The notes under the pieces are model-generated. The model did not search any database, was not told the DNA's origin, and saw nothing but the letters and a program-made list of their open reading frames with translations. Below, piece by piece: positions 51,766 through 60,777 of a stretch of DNA of 64,000 bases. Each line of letters starts with the position of its first letter. Positions within the stretch are counted from its first letter, which is position 1. Both the position numbers and the translations under genes were made by a program. The DNA comes from Pseudomonas sp. G34. Lineage in GTDB: Bacteria; Pseudomonadota; Gammaproteobacteria; Pseudomonadales; Pseudomonadaceae. The DNA is taken from positions 1-64,000 of the forward strand of contig NZ_JAVHZV010000002.1 of assembly GCF_031119625.1 (NCBI RefSeq), given 5' to 3'.

Positions 51766-52707
51766 CTAGGCCTGATGGCGGTCTTCGCGCGGGCTGACGG
51801 CAAAGCGGGTGCGGTAGCGGCGGGCGAAGTAGGAGGCCGAGTCGAAGCCGCAGGCCAGGGCCACTTCCAGCACGCTGAGGTCGCTCTGGCGCAGCAGCTG
51901 GCGACCCTTGTCCAGGCGCAGGGCAAGGTAGAAGGTGACCGGCGTGGTGTTCAGGTGCTGGCGGAATAGCCGCTCCAGCTGGCGGGTGGTAATGCCGACC
52001 ATGGCGGCCAATTGCCCGGGCGTGCGCGGCTGCTCGGTGCAACGCTCCATTTCGCCGATCACCAGCGCCAGCTTCTTGTCGTGGATGCCGTAGCGGCTGC
52101 TGACCTGCATGCGCTGGTGGTCAAGCCGGGTGCGGATGCGGCCCAGCACGAACTGCTCGGACACCTGGATCGACAGCGGCTCGCCGTGGTCGCGGCCGAT
52201 CAGCCCGAGCATCAGGTCGAGGCTGCTGGTGCCGCCGGCACTGGTGATGCGTCGACCATCGATCTCGAATAGCTCCTGGGTCGGTTGCAGCTGTGGATAA
52301 CGTTCCCGAAAGGCCTCCAGCGCCTCCCAGTGCAGGGTGAAGCGCTGCCTGGCTTCCAGCAGCCCGGCCTCGGCGAGTACGAAGCTGCCGGTATCGATGG
52401 CGCCCAGTACCTGGCATTCACGCTCGGCACGGCGCAGACGGCCCGCCAGCTGCGGGTTGAAGCCGGCCAACGGATCGAAACCGGCGACCACGAACAGGCT
52501 GTAGCCGGCCAGGTCGTCATCCAGGGCACCGTCGACATTCAGCGACATGCCGTTGCTGGCCGGCACCGCCAGGCCGTCGCCACTGAGCAGGCGCCAGTGG
52601 TAATGGGGCGCGTGAAAGCGATTGGCGACCCGCAGCGGCTCGATGGCCGACATCAGGCCCATCATCGAAAAGCCGGGCAGCAGGAGAAAGCAGAAGTGCT
52701 GCGACAT
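51766..52707 (-). CDS. cdhR: CdhR, GATase1-like AraC-family activator of carnitine catabolism
   Basis: This 313-residue regulator has an N-terminal DJ-1/PfpI-type ligand domain (FCFLLLPGFSMMGLMSAIEP; GAIDTGSFVLAEAGLLEAR) and a C-terminal AraC domain (LAAMVGITTRQLERLFRQHL; VALACGFDSASYFARRYRTR). It is divergent from caiX and the cdh genes, as CdhR is in P. aeruginosa, where it activates carnitine oxidation genes in response to carnitine. It starts 13 bases beyond the end of giant gene B, converging with it. Confidence 0.9.
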   Translation of the reverse strand: MSQHFCFLLLPGFSMMGLMSAIEPLRVANRFHAPHYHWRLLSGDGLAVPASNGMSLNVDGALDDDLAGYSLFVVAGFDPLAGFNPQLAGRLRRAERECQVLGAIDTGSFVLAEAGLLEARQRFTLHWEALEAFRERYPQLQPTQELFEIDGRRITSAGGTSSLDLMLGLIGRDHGEPLSIQVSEQFVLGRIRTRLDHQRMQVSSRYGIHDKKLALVIGEMERCTEQPRTPGQLAAMVGITTRQLERLFRQHLNTTPVTFYLALRLDKGRQLLRQSDLSVLEVALACGFDSASYFARRYRTRFAVSPREDRHQA

Positions 52708-52762
52708 GGGGCGCTCCGCCGTATGGAGCCCCTATCTAACGGCAGGTACGCTGCAGGATCAA

Positions 52763-52792
52763 GTCGCTATGTTGTGGTTTTATGTCGATATG
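52763..52792 (+). promoter_or_regulatory. 21-bp-spaced direct repeat in the cdhR-caiX gap (candidate CdhR site)
   Basis: GTCGCTATG (52763-52771) and GTCGATATG (52784-52792) are direct repeats two helical turns apart in the divergent promoter region, the spacing usual for AraC-family half-sites. They lie about 105-135 bases before caiX. Confidence 0.5.
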
Positions 52793-52897
52793 GTGCGAAT
52801 TCCCGGCACGACAACTGGGTAAGGTGGGCTCATCGGAATTCAGCCGTTCCGGTCACACGGTACTAAGAACCAGACCAAACCGTTGAGGAGCCCCATC

Positions 52898-53833
52898 ATG
52901 AAAGCGCTCACCGCGTTCGCCGCATGCTGCACCTTCACCCTGTTCAGCTCACCCCTGCTGGCCGCCGAGGAGGCGAGCTGCAAGACCGTGCGCCTGGGCG
53001 CCGTCGGCTGGACCGACGTGGTCGCCACCACCGCCGTGGCCAGCGAGCTGCTGCAGGGGCTCGGCTATGAAACCAAGCAGACCCAGGCCTCGCAGCAGAT
53101 CATCTTCGCCGGCATCCAGAAGGGCCAGGTCGACGCCTTTCTCGGCTACTGGAAGCCGATCATGGACGACAACATCAAGCCCTTTCTCGATGCCGGCGCG
53201 GTGAAGGTGGCCGATAAGCCTTCGCTGGACGATGCGGTGGCGGTGCTCGCCGTGCCGACCTATGCCGCCGAGCAGGGCATCAAGACCCTCGCCGATATCG
53301 CCCGCTTCAAGGATCAGCTCGACGGCAAGATCTACGGCATCGAGGCCGGCTCGGGCGCCAACACGGCGATCCAGAAGATGATCGACAGCAACCAGTTCGG
53401 CCTTGGCGACTTCAAGCTGGTCGAGTCCAGCGAGGCCGGCATGCTCGCCGCCGTTGGCCGTGCGGTGCGCAACGAGAAGCCGGTGGTGTTCTTTGGCTGG
53501 AAGCCGCACCCGATGAACCTGCAGATGCCGATCACCTACCTGACCGGCACCGAGGATGCATTCGGCCCCAATGATGGCGCCGCCACGGTGTCCACCGTGA
53601 CCTCGCCGGATTACGCCACGCGCTGCCCGAATGCCAATCGCCTGCTCACCAGCCTGCGCTTTACCAGCGCCCAGGAGGCCGAGCTGATGCAGCCGATCAT
53701 GGATCGCCAGGCGCCGGCCAAGGTGGCGCGCGAGTGGATCGCCGCCAATCCAGAGGTGGTCACCGCCTGGCTCGACGGCGTTACCAGCCGCGACGGCAAG
53801 CCGGCCGCCCAGGCCCTGAAGCTCACCCCTTAA
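52898..53833 (+). CDS. caiX: CaiX, periplasmic carnitine-binding protein
   Basis: This 311-residue protein has signal MKALTAFAACCTFTLFSSPLLAA and mature start EEASCKTVRLGAVGWTDVVA. The ligand-box stretch is VVFFGWKPHPMNLQMPITYL. It is a paralogue of CbcX and likely brings carnitine to the shared CbcWV transporter, as CaiX does in P. aeruginosa. The ATG at 52898 follows GAGGAG; it is the first gene of caiX-cdhC-cdhA-cdhB. Confidence 0.92.
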   Translation: MKALTAFAACCTFTLFSSPLLAAEEASCKTVRLGAVGWTDVVATTAVASELLQGLGYETKQTQASQQIIFAGIQKGQVDAFLGYWKPIMDDNIKPFLDAGAVKVADKPSLDDAVAVLAVPTYAAEQGIKTLADIARFKDQLDGKIYGIEAGSGANTAIQKMIDSNQFGLGDFKLVESSEAGMLAAVGRAVRNEKPVVFFGWKPHPMNLQMPITYLTGTEDAFGPNDGAATVSTVTSPDYATRCPNANRLLTSLRFTSAQEAELMQPIMDRQAPAKVAREWIAANPEVVTAWLDGVTSRDGKPAAQALKLTP

Positions 53834-53942
53834 CCATTGCCCAGGCTGCCACCGCGCTCTGCGTGGGGGCGGCGTTCGTCCCGAGAATCTGCCTGGCGCC
53901 TGATCGGCATGAGCCAGGCAGTTCCCACCAAGGAGATCGACC

Positions 53943-54830
53943 GTGAACCATGACGTCATCATCACCTGCGCGGTCACCGGCGCTGGCGATACCGTCGGCC
54001 GCCATCCGGCCATTCCCGTGACGCCCAAGCAGATCGCCGCGGCTGCCATCGAGGCCGCCAAGGCCGGTGCCACCGTCGCCCATTGCCATGTGCGTGACCC
54101 GCACACCGGCAAGCCGAGCCGCGACGTGGCGTTGTACCGCGAGCTGGTCGAGCGCATTCGCGAAAGCGACACCGACGTGATCATCAACCTCACCGCCGGC
54201 ATGGGCGGCGACCTGGAAATCGGCAAGGGCGAGGAGCCGCTGGAGTTCGGCGCCGGCACCGACCTGGTCGGCCCGTTGACCCGCCTGGCCCATATCGAAG
54301 AGCTGCTGCCGGAAATCTGCACCCTGGACTGCGGCACCCTGAATTTCGGCGATGGCGATTTCATCTACGTGTCCACCCCGGCGCAGCTGCGCGCTGGCGC
54401 CAAGCGCATCACCGAGCTGGGCGTGAAGGCCGAGCTGGAGATCTTCGACACCGGCCACCTGTGGTTCGCCAAGCAGATGATCAAGGAGGGCCTGCTCGAC
54501 GACCCGCTGATCCAGCTGTGCCTGGGCATCCCGTGGGGCGCGCCGGCGGATACCGCGACCATGAAGGCGATGGTCGACAACCTGCCGGCGGGCCTGACCT
54601 GGGCCGGCTTCGGCATCGGCCGCATGCAGATGCCGATGCTCGCCCAGGCCATGCTGCTGGGCGGCAACGTGCGCGTGGGGCTGGAAGACAACATCTGGCT
54701 GGACAAGGGCGTGCCGGCCAGCAATGGCTCGCTGGTCGAGCGGGCGGCGCAGATCATCGAACGCCTCGGTGGCCGTGTGCTGAGCCCGGCCGAGGGGCGG
54801 GAAAAGATGAAGCTCAAGCGTCGCGGCTAA
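53943..54830 (+). CDS. cdhC: CdhC, 3-dehydrocarnitine cleavage enzyme (BKACE family)
   Basis: This 295-residue enzyme is of the beta-keto acid cleavage family. [20 protein letters not shown] with [19 protein letters not shown] begins it, and HCHVRD carries the zinc-binding histidines. It uses acetyl-CoA to cut 3-dehydrocarnitine into glycine betaine (as betainyl-CoA) and acetoacetate. Start is GTG 53943 behind AAGGAG. It follows caiX and precedes cdhA. Confidence 0.92.
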   Translation: MNHDVIITCAVTGAGDTVGRHPAIPVTPKQIAAAAIEAAKAGATVAHCHVRDPHTGKPSRDVALYRELVERIRESDTDVIINLTAGMGGDLEIGKGEEPLEFGAGTDLVGPLTRLAHIEELLPEICTLDCGTLNFGDGDFIYVSTPAQLRAGAKRITELGVKAELEIFDTGHLWFAKQMIKEGLLDDPLIQLCLGIPWGAPADTATMKAMVDNLPAGLTWAGFGIGRMQMPMLAQAMLLGGNVRVGLEDNIWLDKGVPASNGSLVERAAQIIERLGGRVLSPAEGREKMKLKRRG

Positions 54831-54974
54831 CGCGATACGCCCACCGGCCCCTGCCACAGATTTGCGCTGCTCCTGTGGCAGGGGCTTTAGCCGCGACAGC
54901 GGTAGCCCGGATCTAAGCCGGGGCATTCCCTAACGCCATCCCCCGGCCTGTGTCCGGGCCAGCGGAGTTCAAGC
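54831..54974. repeat. cdhC-cdhA gap with REP-related sequence
   Basis: GTGGCAGGGGCTTTAGCCGCGA (from 54874) resembles one arm of the repeat subtype at 24.7 kb, and AGCCCGGATCTAAGCCGGG is a short inverted repeat. The 144-base gap may lower read-through to cdhA. Confidence 0.5.
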
Positions 54975-55940
54975 ATGACCTTCATTACCGATATCAAGAT
55001 TTTCGCCGCCCTGGGTACCGGCGTGATCGGCGCCGGCTGGGTCGCCCGCGCCCTGGCCCACGGCCTGGACGTGCACGCCTGGGACCCGGCGCCCGGTGCC
55101 GAGGCGGCATTGCGCACGCGCATCGCCAACGCCTGGCCGGCCCTGCAAAAGCAGGGGCTGGCGCCGGGGGCGTCGCTGGATCGCCTGCACTTTTTCACTG
55201 ACCTCGATGCCTGTGTGCGTGATGCCGACTTCATCCAGGAAAGCGCGCCCGAGCGCCTCGACCTCAAGCTCGATCTGCATGCGCGGATCAGCGCCGCAGC
55301 GCGTCCCGAGGTGATCATCGGCTCCAGCACCTCGGGGCTGTTGCCCAGCGAGTTCTATGCCGAGGCGCAGCACCCCGAGCGCTGCGTGGTCGGCCACCCG
55401 TTCAACCCGGTGTACCTGCTGCCGCTGGTCGAGGTGGTCGGCGGCCAGCGCACTGCGCCCGCGGCGGTGCAGGCGGCCATCGGCATCTACAGCGCACTGG
55501 GCATGCGCCCGCTGCACGTACGCAAGGAGGTGCCGGGCTTCATCGCCGACCGCCTGCTCGAGGCGCTGTGGCGCGAGGCGCTGCACCTGGTCAACGACGG
55601 TGTGGCGACCACCGGCGAGATCGACGATGCGATCCGCTTCGGCGCCGGCCTGCGCTGGTCGTTCATGGGTACTTTCCTGACCTATACCCTGGCCGGTGGC
55701 GATGCCGGCATGCGTCACTTCATGGCCCAGTTCGGCCCGGCGCTGAAACTGCCCTGGACCTACCTGCAGGCGCCTGAGCTGAGCGAGGCACTGATCGACG
55801 ATGTGGTCGCCGGCACGGGCGTGCAGCAGGGCCAGCGCAGTCTCGCCGAGCTGGAGCGCTATCGCGATGACTGCCTGTTGGCGGTACTCGGCGCGATTCG
55901 CGAGACCAAGGCGCGCCACGGCTTCGCCTTCGAGGAATGA
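54975..55940 (+). CDS. cdhA: CdhA, L-carnitine dehydrogenase
   Basis: This 321-residue enzyme is of the 3-hydroxyacyl-CoA dehydrogenase fold. The NAD-binding [15 protein letters not shown] lies at residues 13-27, [16 protein letters not shown] follows, and the active-site stretch is [20 protein letters not shown]. It oxidises L-carnitine to 3-dehydrocarnitine. It overlaps cdhB by four bases. Confidence 0.94.
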   Translation: MTFITDIKIFAALGTGVIGAGWVARALAHGLDVHAWDPAPGAEAALRTRIANAWPALQKQGLAPGASLDRLHFFTDLDACVRDADFIQESAPERLDLKLDLHARISAAARPEVIIGSSTSGLLPSEFYAEAQHPERCVVGHPFNPVYLLPLVEVVGGQRTAPAAVQAAIGIYSALGMRPLHVRKEVPGFIADRLLEALWREALHLVNDGVATTGEIDDAIRFGAGLRWSFMGTFLTYTLAGGDAGMRHFMAQFGPALKLPWTYLQAPELSEALIDDVVAGTGVQQGQRSLAELERYRDDCLLAVLGAIRETKARHGFAFEE

Positions 55941-56437
55941 GCATGCTGCCCGTCACCTACAAGACCGCCGTGCAGCCCGACTGGGTCGATTACAACGGCC
56001 ATCTGCGCGATGCCTATTACCTGCTGATCTGCAGTTTCGCCAGCGACGGGCTGATGGATCTTATCGGCTTAGACGAAGCGGGCAGGGCGCGCAGCGGGCA
56101 TACGCTCTACACCCTGGAGTGCCACCTCAACTTTCTCGCTGAGGTGAAACTCGGCGGCGAGTTGCAGGTGCGCACCCAACTGCTCGGCCATGACCGCAAG
56201 CGCCTGCACATCCATCATCTGATCGAGCGCTGCGCTGACGGACAGATCGTGGCCGAAAGCGAGCAGATGCTGATGAACATCGGCACGGCCACCAGTCGTT
56301 CGGCGCCGTTCGACGAGCAGGTTGCAGCGCGCGTCGCGGAACTGGCCGGGGCGCAGCAGGAGGTGCCGCGCTCTGCCTATGTCGGCCGGGTGATCGGGTT
56401 GCCAGTGAGCAACGCTGGGCTCGGCCGGCCCCAGTAG
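55937..56437 (+). CDS. cdhB: CdhB, hotdog-fold thioesterase of carnitine catabolism
   Basis: This 166-residue protein is of the 4-hydroxybenzoyl-CoA thioesterase type, with [20 protein letters not shown] as the hotdog-family active-site loop and [20 protein letters not shown] as the central helix and strand. It probably releases glycine betaine from betainyl-CoA made by CdhC. It is translationally coupled to cdhA. Confidence 0.9.
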   Translation: MSMLPVTYKTAVQPDWVDYNGHLRDAYYLLICSFASDGLMDLIGLDEAGRARSGHTLYTLECHLNFLAEVKLGGELQVRTQLLGHDRKRLHIHHLIERCADGQIVAESEQMLMNIGTATSRSAPFDEQVAARVAELAGAQQEVPRSAYVGRVIGLPVSNAGLGRPQ

Positions 56438-56503
56438 CCGGCGCCCCGGCGCGGCGCGGCTCAATCAGCGTGGTGAAAAACGCACCCTGCGATGGGGACA
56501 CCG

Positions 56504-56525
56504 GTAGGGTGGGCTTCAGCCCACC
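56504..56525. repeat. GTAGGGTGGGC hairpin between cdhB and giant gene C
   Basis: GGTGGGC-TTCA-GCCCACC is a perfect 7-bp stem, preceded by GTAG. It belongs to the GTAGGRTGGG repeat family of the window and separates the converging cdhB and giant gene C. Confidence 0.7.
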
Positions 56526-56550
56526 AGGGCGCGTACCGCTGCGGCGTCCA

Positions 56551-59500
56551 TCAGCCGCGCATCACCCGCCAGGCTGGCATGTCGTCATTGGGGTTGTAGG
56601 TCAGCTCGCTCTTGTCGGTCTTCTCCAGGCCGATGGCCTTGAGCCAGGTGTCAAGGTCGGCGGTGCTGATCTTGCCGTCGCGCCTGTCGTTCTTGGCCAG
56701 GTTGTCGAGCTGGTCGAAGAAGCCCGGGTTGTCGAGCAGGAAGTGCGCCGCTGCTTTCTCGGCCTCGCTGCCGTCGCCGTTGGCGATCTTCTCCAGGTCC
56801 TTCTTGCTGACGATGGCGTCCTTGCCGTTCCAGGCGTCCCAGCGCTCGCGAATGGTTTCGATGATGCTCTGGTGCTCGTCGTAATAGGCGCGACCGTAAT
56901 CCTCCTGGTGAGCGCCGACCATCTTCAGCCAGGTGTTGAGGTCGTTGGTGCTCACCTTGCTGTCCTGGCCGCCCTTGCCCCACTGGGTGTCGAGCTGATC
57001 CCAGAAGCCGCTGTTATCGAGCAGGAACTGCGCGGCCGCCTTGTCCTCGTCGCTGCCACCGCCGCTGGCGATCTTCTGCAGGTCCTTCTTGCTGACGATG
57101 TCGTCCTTGCCGTTCCAGTCATCCCAGCGCTCGCGGATGGTGTGGATGACCTCGCGGTTCTCTTCGTAGAACGCCTTGTCGTACTTGGCCAGATGCTTGT
57201 CGTCGTCCAGGCGGTTGATGGACGAGCCGCCTTCCTGGGGCGTTTCCTTGAAATGCTCCCATTCATCTTTCTGGTAGTCGTAGATGCTCTGGCCGGCGGG
57301 CGCATCGCGACCGTCGTATTCGTAGAAGCTGTAGCGGGCGTACTCGAGCTTGTCGCCCCAGTCTTCCTGGGTCAGGCCGAGTTCGGCGAGGTCCTTGAAC
57401 CACTGGCCTTCCTTGTCGGTGGCTTTCTGCTTCTTCTCGTGATCGACGAAGATGCCGATGATGCCGCCGATCAGCCCCAGCCCCGCGGTGATCAGGAACA
57501 GCGGGCCAGTGGCGCCGGCCAGGGCACCGATGCTGGCGAACAGCCCGACCGTACCGATGACGCCGGCGGTGGTACCCGCCACGCCGCTGATGATCTGCAG
57601 GGCACCCGCGGCCTTGCCCAGGTCGCTGTTGTTGGCGATGGCGTCCTTGATGGTGAAGCCGCCCATGACGATATCGGCGACGCTGAGGATATCCGGCGCC
57701 ACGCCCAGCACCTTGGTCAGGGTGCCGCCGATCTTCGCCGCCAGGCCGGGCTTTATCGACGGTGTATCGGCGCCACCCAGGGCGCTGTTGATGGTCTCGG
57801 TGTCGACGATGCCCTGCACCGAGCTGTTGCGCACCGTGTCGTTGAGGCGGTCGACGGCATCGTCGATCACCTCGGCGGCCGGTGGCGGGCGGTTGTCGTT
57901 CTCGAACATCTGGTTGATCGAGTCGCCATCCAGGCGCAGGTCGCCGTCGAAGGGGTCGTTGGCCGCCGGTACGCTGCGGCCGGACTCCTCGATGCGCTCG
58001 CTGACCACGCGCTCGACCGATTCGCGGCTGGGCGGCGTGATGTTGCGCTCTTCGAAGTATTCCACCGCGTCTTCATAGATGGTCGATACCGCATCGGTAT
58101 AGGTGGAGTAGCCCGAGGAGGTGATCGAGGGTGGCAGCGGGCGGTTGGCGGCGTCATCGAGGTGGCTGGCGAACTCGTTGACCGAGACGTCATCGGCAAT
58201 TTCACCAAGCCCGTTCGCGGCACGCCGCTCGTTGATGGCGTCGTTGATGTGTTCCTCGGTGATGGTGAGGTTCTGCTCTTCGGCAATCTGGTTGAGGCTG
58301 CTGTAGCGTGAGTAGTCGTCGGGCGGGTTGCCGCCGGCGCGGGTGATGATGTCGCTGAGCAGCGCACGGCTATCGGCATCGTCGAACGAGCCGATACCCG
58401 AGGCTTCGGCGGAAAGCCTGACCTGATCCAGCGCATCGCCACCGCCGCCACCATTCAGCGAACCCAGCTCGATCACGCTGTTGGCGCGGCTCTCCACCGC
58501 ATCGGGAATGCCCTTGATGCCGCGATCGCGCAGGAAGCCTTCGACCTTCTTGCCAAGGGTGCCGTTTTCCTTGCCCCAGATTTCCGGCAGGGTCTTGCTC
58601 AGGCCCAGCAGCTCGGCGGTGTTGGTCTTGGTGAAGAGGTCGAAGATTTTGGTTTTTTCGAATTGCGCACCGCCACTGAGGAAGGTGATGAAATCCTTGG
58701 CGATGGCCAGGCGTTCCAGGGGCTCGTCGGATAGTTGCCCATTCTTGGCCGAAAGCATGTAGATCGCCCCGCCCAGGGAGCCGAATGCGGAAATGGTGCC
58801 GAGCACGCCATACTGGTTCAGCGTGCCGATGGCCCTGGTGAAGTCGTCCTTGCTGACTTCCGCCGGGATGTACTTGGTTTCCAGCTGCTTATTGAAGTCG
58901 GCCTGGGTGATGGTGCCGTTATTGAGCTGCTCCGAGAGCTTGGCAAAGTCGGCCATCTTGGTCTTGTCATTGAGCAGCTCGTTGTAGAACTTCTCGATGC
59001 TGTCCTGCACCCGGCGCGGAATGTCGGCGGACTTGAGCACGGTCTTGATCAGCGCGCCCATGTCCTTGTAGGCCAGTTCCTTGTACTCGTCGGGAATCGC
59101 ACCGGGGTCGCCGACCAGGGTGTCGATCTCCACCAGGATGCCGTTCTGCTTGAGCGCCGACTCGGCCTGGCGGGCGCGCTCCGGGTCGAGCAGCTCCAGG
59201 CTGGAGGCGAGCCGGGCGACCTCGGCCTGGCCTTCGCTGCCCAGGCCTTGCTCTTTCATGTCGGCCAGGTACCGGACGAAATCCAGGCTGGTCAGGGTGT
59301 CGTAGAGTTCGTCGGCCAGGCTGGTCTTGTCTGCGCCGCTGATCTTCTCGATGGCGCTGTCCAGTTCGGCCTGGTATTCCTTGCCGATCTTGTCCTTCTC
59401 GCCGTTGCCGCTGGTGAACATCTCGGCGAGCAGCTCGTCCACCGAGTTGCCGTTGAGGATGTCCTGCATGTCCTCGGTGCTCAGGGTTTCACCATCGCTG

Positions 59501-60543
59501 TCGAACTTGCGCCAGGTGGTGTTGCCGCCGCGCGGATCCTCGATGTAAGGGGTGATGCGGTGGCCACTTTCCATCGACGCCTTGGCCTCGATGGCCTTGA
59601 CCAGCTTGTAGATGTCGCTGTCCTTGCCGACCTTGCCGTCGTCGATGAGCTTCTTGTACTTGTCGAGCAGGTTCTTGGTGGCCAGCTCGACCACCGTCAT
59701 CTCTTGCTTGTCGTCCTTGTTGGCCTTCTCGCCGCTGCTCTGGCCGAGCAGGTCCAGCTTGTCGAGGTCGGGCAGGTCATATTTCTCACGCAGTTTCTGG
59801 ATCGCGTCGCCGCCTTTGACGTGGTCGCTCCACATCCCTGCTACGCGGTCGTACAGCGCCTTGTTTTCGTGCTCGGATACCACGTACTTCTTGCCATCCT
59901 TGGTTTCGAACTGGATGACGCCATTGCCGAACTCCTCCGGGCCACCCCAGAGGGCAATATCATGTTCGGCCACATAGGTGTCGGGGCCGGCGACCTCCCG
60001 GCCATCGGCGACGCGCTGTTCGAGGGTGTAGCGCGACAGGCCGATCTGCTGCACTTCGATGAACAGCTGCGGGGTAAGGGCCTTCGATACGGTGACCGTC
60101 TCGCCGTCCGCGGTGACGTAGGTGATCACCTCGGCATCTTCCAGGTTGCCCTGCCATTTGAACTGGGTGTAATCGCCCCACTCCTGCACCTCGGTGTTGC
60201 GGTCGGCGATGGCGTGCTCGTCGCCCATCGCCGCGACCACCTGGGCCTTCTGCTCGGGAACCTGGTTGAGGGCGTGCAGGTTGACCAGGAACTTGTACAG
60301 CTCGGGGTTCACCGAGCGCTCGACCATCACGCCCTGGCCATCGAGCTGGTAACGGATCTTGCCGTCCCTGGGCGCATCGACCCGGGTCTTGTCCAGCGGC
60401 GGCCACTGCTCGTTGTCGGTGGCGCTGCGATCCTGCCTGGGCTTGGCATTGCCCTTCAGGCTGAGGTGCATGATGTTGTCGAAACGCAGGCTGTCGGCGC
60501 CGCTCTGTTCGTTGGGGCCTTTGCTCAGGGGGTTGACGCTCAC
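56551..60543 (-). CDS. Giant T3SS-associated protein C (HrpK-like, duplicated EF-hand-like tail)
   Basis: This 1330-residue protein has no Sec signal (MSVNPLSKGPNEQSGADSLR). N-terminal units (about 30-280) include VITYVTADGETVTVSKALTP and VIQFETKDGKKYVVSEHENK. The middle block near 581 is TISAFGSLGGAIYMLSAKNG, then GLSKTLPEIWGK. A Gly/Ala hydrophobic segment lies at 934-1031. The tail has two copies of a 95-residue module, with IRERWDDWNGKDDIVSKKDL and IRERWDAWNGKDAIVSKKDL, each ending in an EF-hand-like DGKIS or DSKVS loop. Start is GTG 60543 behind GAGGAA. It lies between the carnitine and gbc genes. Confidence 0.75.
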   Translation of the reverse strand: MSVNPLSKGPNEQSGADSLRFDNIMHLSLKGNAKPRQDRSATDNEQWPPLDKTRVDAPRDGKIRYQLDGQGVMVERSVNPELYKFLVNLHALNQVPEQKAQVVAAMGDEHAIADRNTEVQEWGDYTQFKWQGNLEDAEVITYVTADGETVTVSKALTPQLFIEVQQIGLSRYTLEQRVADGREVAGPDTYVAEHDIALWGGPEEFGNGVIQFETKDGKKYVVSEHENKALYDRVAGMWSDHVKGGDAIQKLREKYDLPDLDKLDLLGQSSGEKANKDDKQEMTVVELATKNLLDKYKKLIDDGKVGKDSDIYKLVKAIEAKASMESGHRITPYIEDPRGGNTTWRKFDSDGETLSTEDMQDILNGNSVDELLAEMFTSGNGEKDKIGKEYQAELDSAIEKISGADKTSLADELYDTLTSLDFVRYLADMKEQGLGSEGQAEVARLASSLELLDPERARQAESALKQNGILVEIDTLVGDPGAIPDEYKELAYKDMGALIKTVLKSADIPRRVQDSIEKFYNELLNDKTKMADFAKLSEQLNNGTITQADFNKQLETKYIPAEVSKDDFTRAIGTLNQYGVLGTISAFGSLGGAIYMLSAKNGQLSDEPLERLAIAKDFITFLSGGAQFEKTKIFDLFTKTNTAELLGLSKTLPEIWGKENGTLGKKVEGFLRDRGIKGIPDAVESRANSVIELGSLNGGGGGDALDQVRLSAEASGIGSFDDADSRALLSDIITRAGGNPPDDYSRYSSLNQIAEEQNLTITEEHINDAINERRAANGLGEIADDVSVNEFASHLDDAANRPLPPSITSSGYSTYTDAVSTIYEDAVEYFEERNITPPSRESVERVVSERIEESGRSVPAANDPFDGDLRLDGDSINQMFENDNRPPPAAEVIDDAVDRLNDTVRNSSVQGIVDTETINSALGGADTPSIKPGLAAKIGGTLTKVLGVAPDILSVADIVMGGFTIKDAIANNSDLGKAAGALQIISGVAGTTAGVIGTVGLFASIGALAGATGPLFLITAGLGLIGGIIGIFVDHEKKQKATDKEGQWFKDLAELGLTQEDWGDKLEYARYSFYEYDGRDAPAGQSIYDYQKDEWEHFKETPQEGGSSINRLDDDKHLAKYDKAFYEENREVIHTIRERWDDWNGKDDIVSKKDLQKIASGGGSDEDKAAAQFLLDNSGFWDQLDTQWGKGGQDSKVSTNDLNTWLKMVGAHQEDYGRAYYDEHQSIIETIRERWDAWNGKDAIVSKKDLEKIANGDGSEAEKAAAHFLLDNPGFFDQLDNLAKNDRRDGKISTADLDTWLKAIGLEKTDKSELTYNPNDDMPAWRVMRG

Positions 60544-60605
60544 GGTGGGTTCCTCGCCAAGGTGACGGGTGGCCTAAACGCGTCGCTGGCAATACCGCGT
60601 GTGCG

Positions 60606-60634
60606 TCAGTGGGCCGGGGCCGTTCGATTGTTCC
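60606..60634 (-). promoter_or_regulatory. HrpL-box-like sequence upstream of giant gene C
   Basis: On the minus strand GGAACA, sixteen bases, then CCACTGA matches the HrpL promoter form GGAACC-N15/16-CCACNNA at all positions except the sixth. It lies 63 bases before the start codon. No hrpL gene is in the window and no such box was found at the other T3SS genes, so this may be chance. Confidence 0.4.
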
Positions 60635-60644
60635 GTTTGATGGC

Positions 60645-60664
60645 GTGAAATGCTGTGAAACATT
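60645..60664 (+). promoter_or_regulatory. GTGAAA-type 10-bp direct repeat upstream of giant gene C
   Basis: GTGAAATGCT and GTGAAACATT are adjacent 10-bp repeats, about 100 bases before the start codon of giant gene C, which is transcribed the other way. The pair resembles GTGAAAAGCT/GCGAAATCCG upstream of giant gene B. Confidence 0.45.
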
Positions 60665-60683
60665 CCGCTGATGTTCCGAGCGG

Positions 60684-60721
60684 CAAAGAAAAGCCCCGCA
60701 GGCCAGGGCCAGCGGGGCTTT
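60684..60721 (-). terminator. Rho-independent terminator after gbcA
   Basis: On the minus strand AAAGCCCCGC and GCGGGGCTTT form a 10-bp stem with a 12-nt loop, followed by TCTTT. It lies about 57 bases past the gbcA stop and shields giant gene C from gbcA transcription. Confidence 0.9.
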
Positions 60722-60777
60722 CAAGAGATGCTGGAGGGGCAACGACGGCGCACGCTAGGCGTGCCGTCGTAGGCCAC

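Noticed and set aside
58735..60648. 637-codon plus-strand frame opposite giant gene C
   Set aside because: Antisense to a protein with two paralogues and conserved modules; no ribosome-binding site or family pattern.
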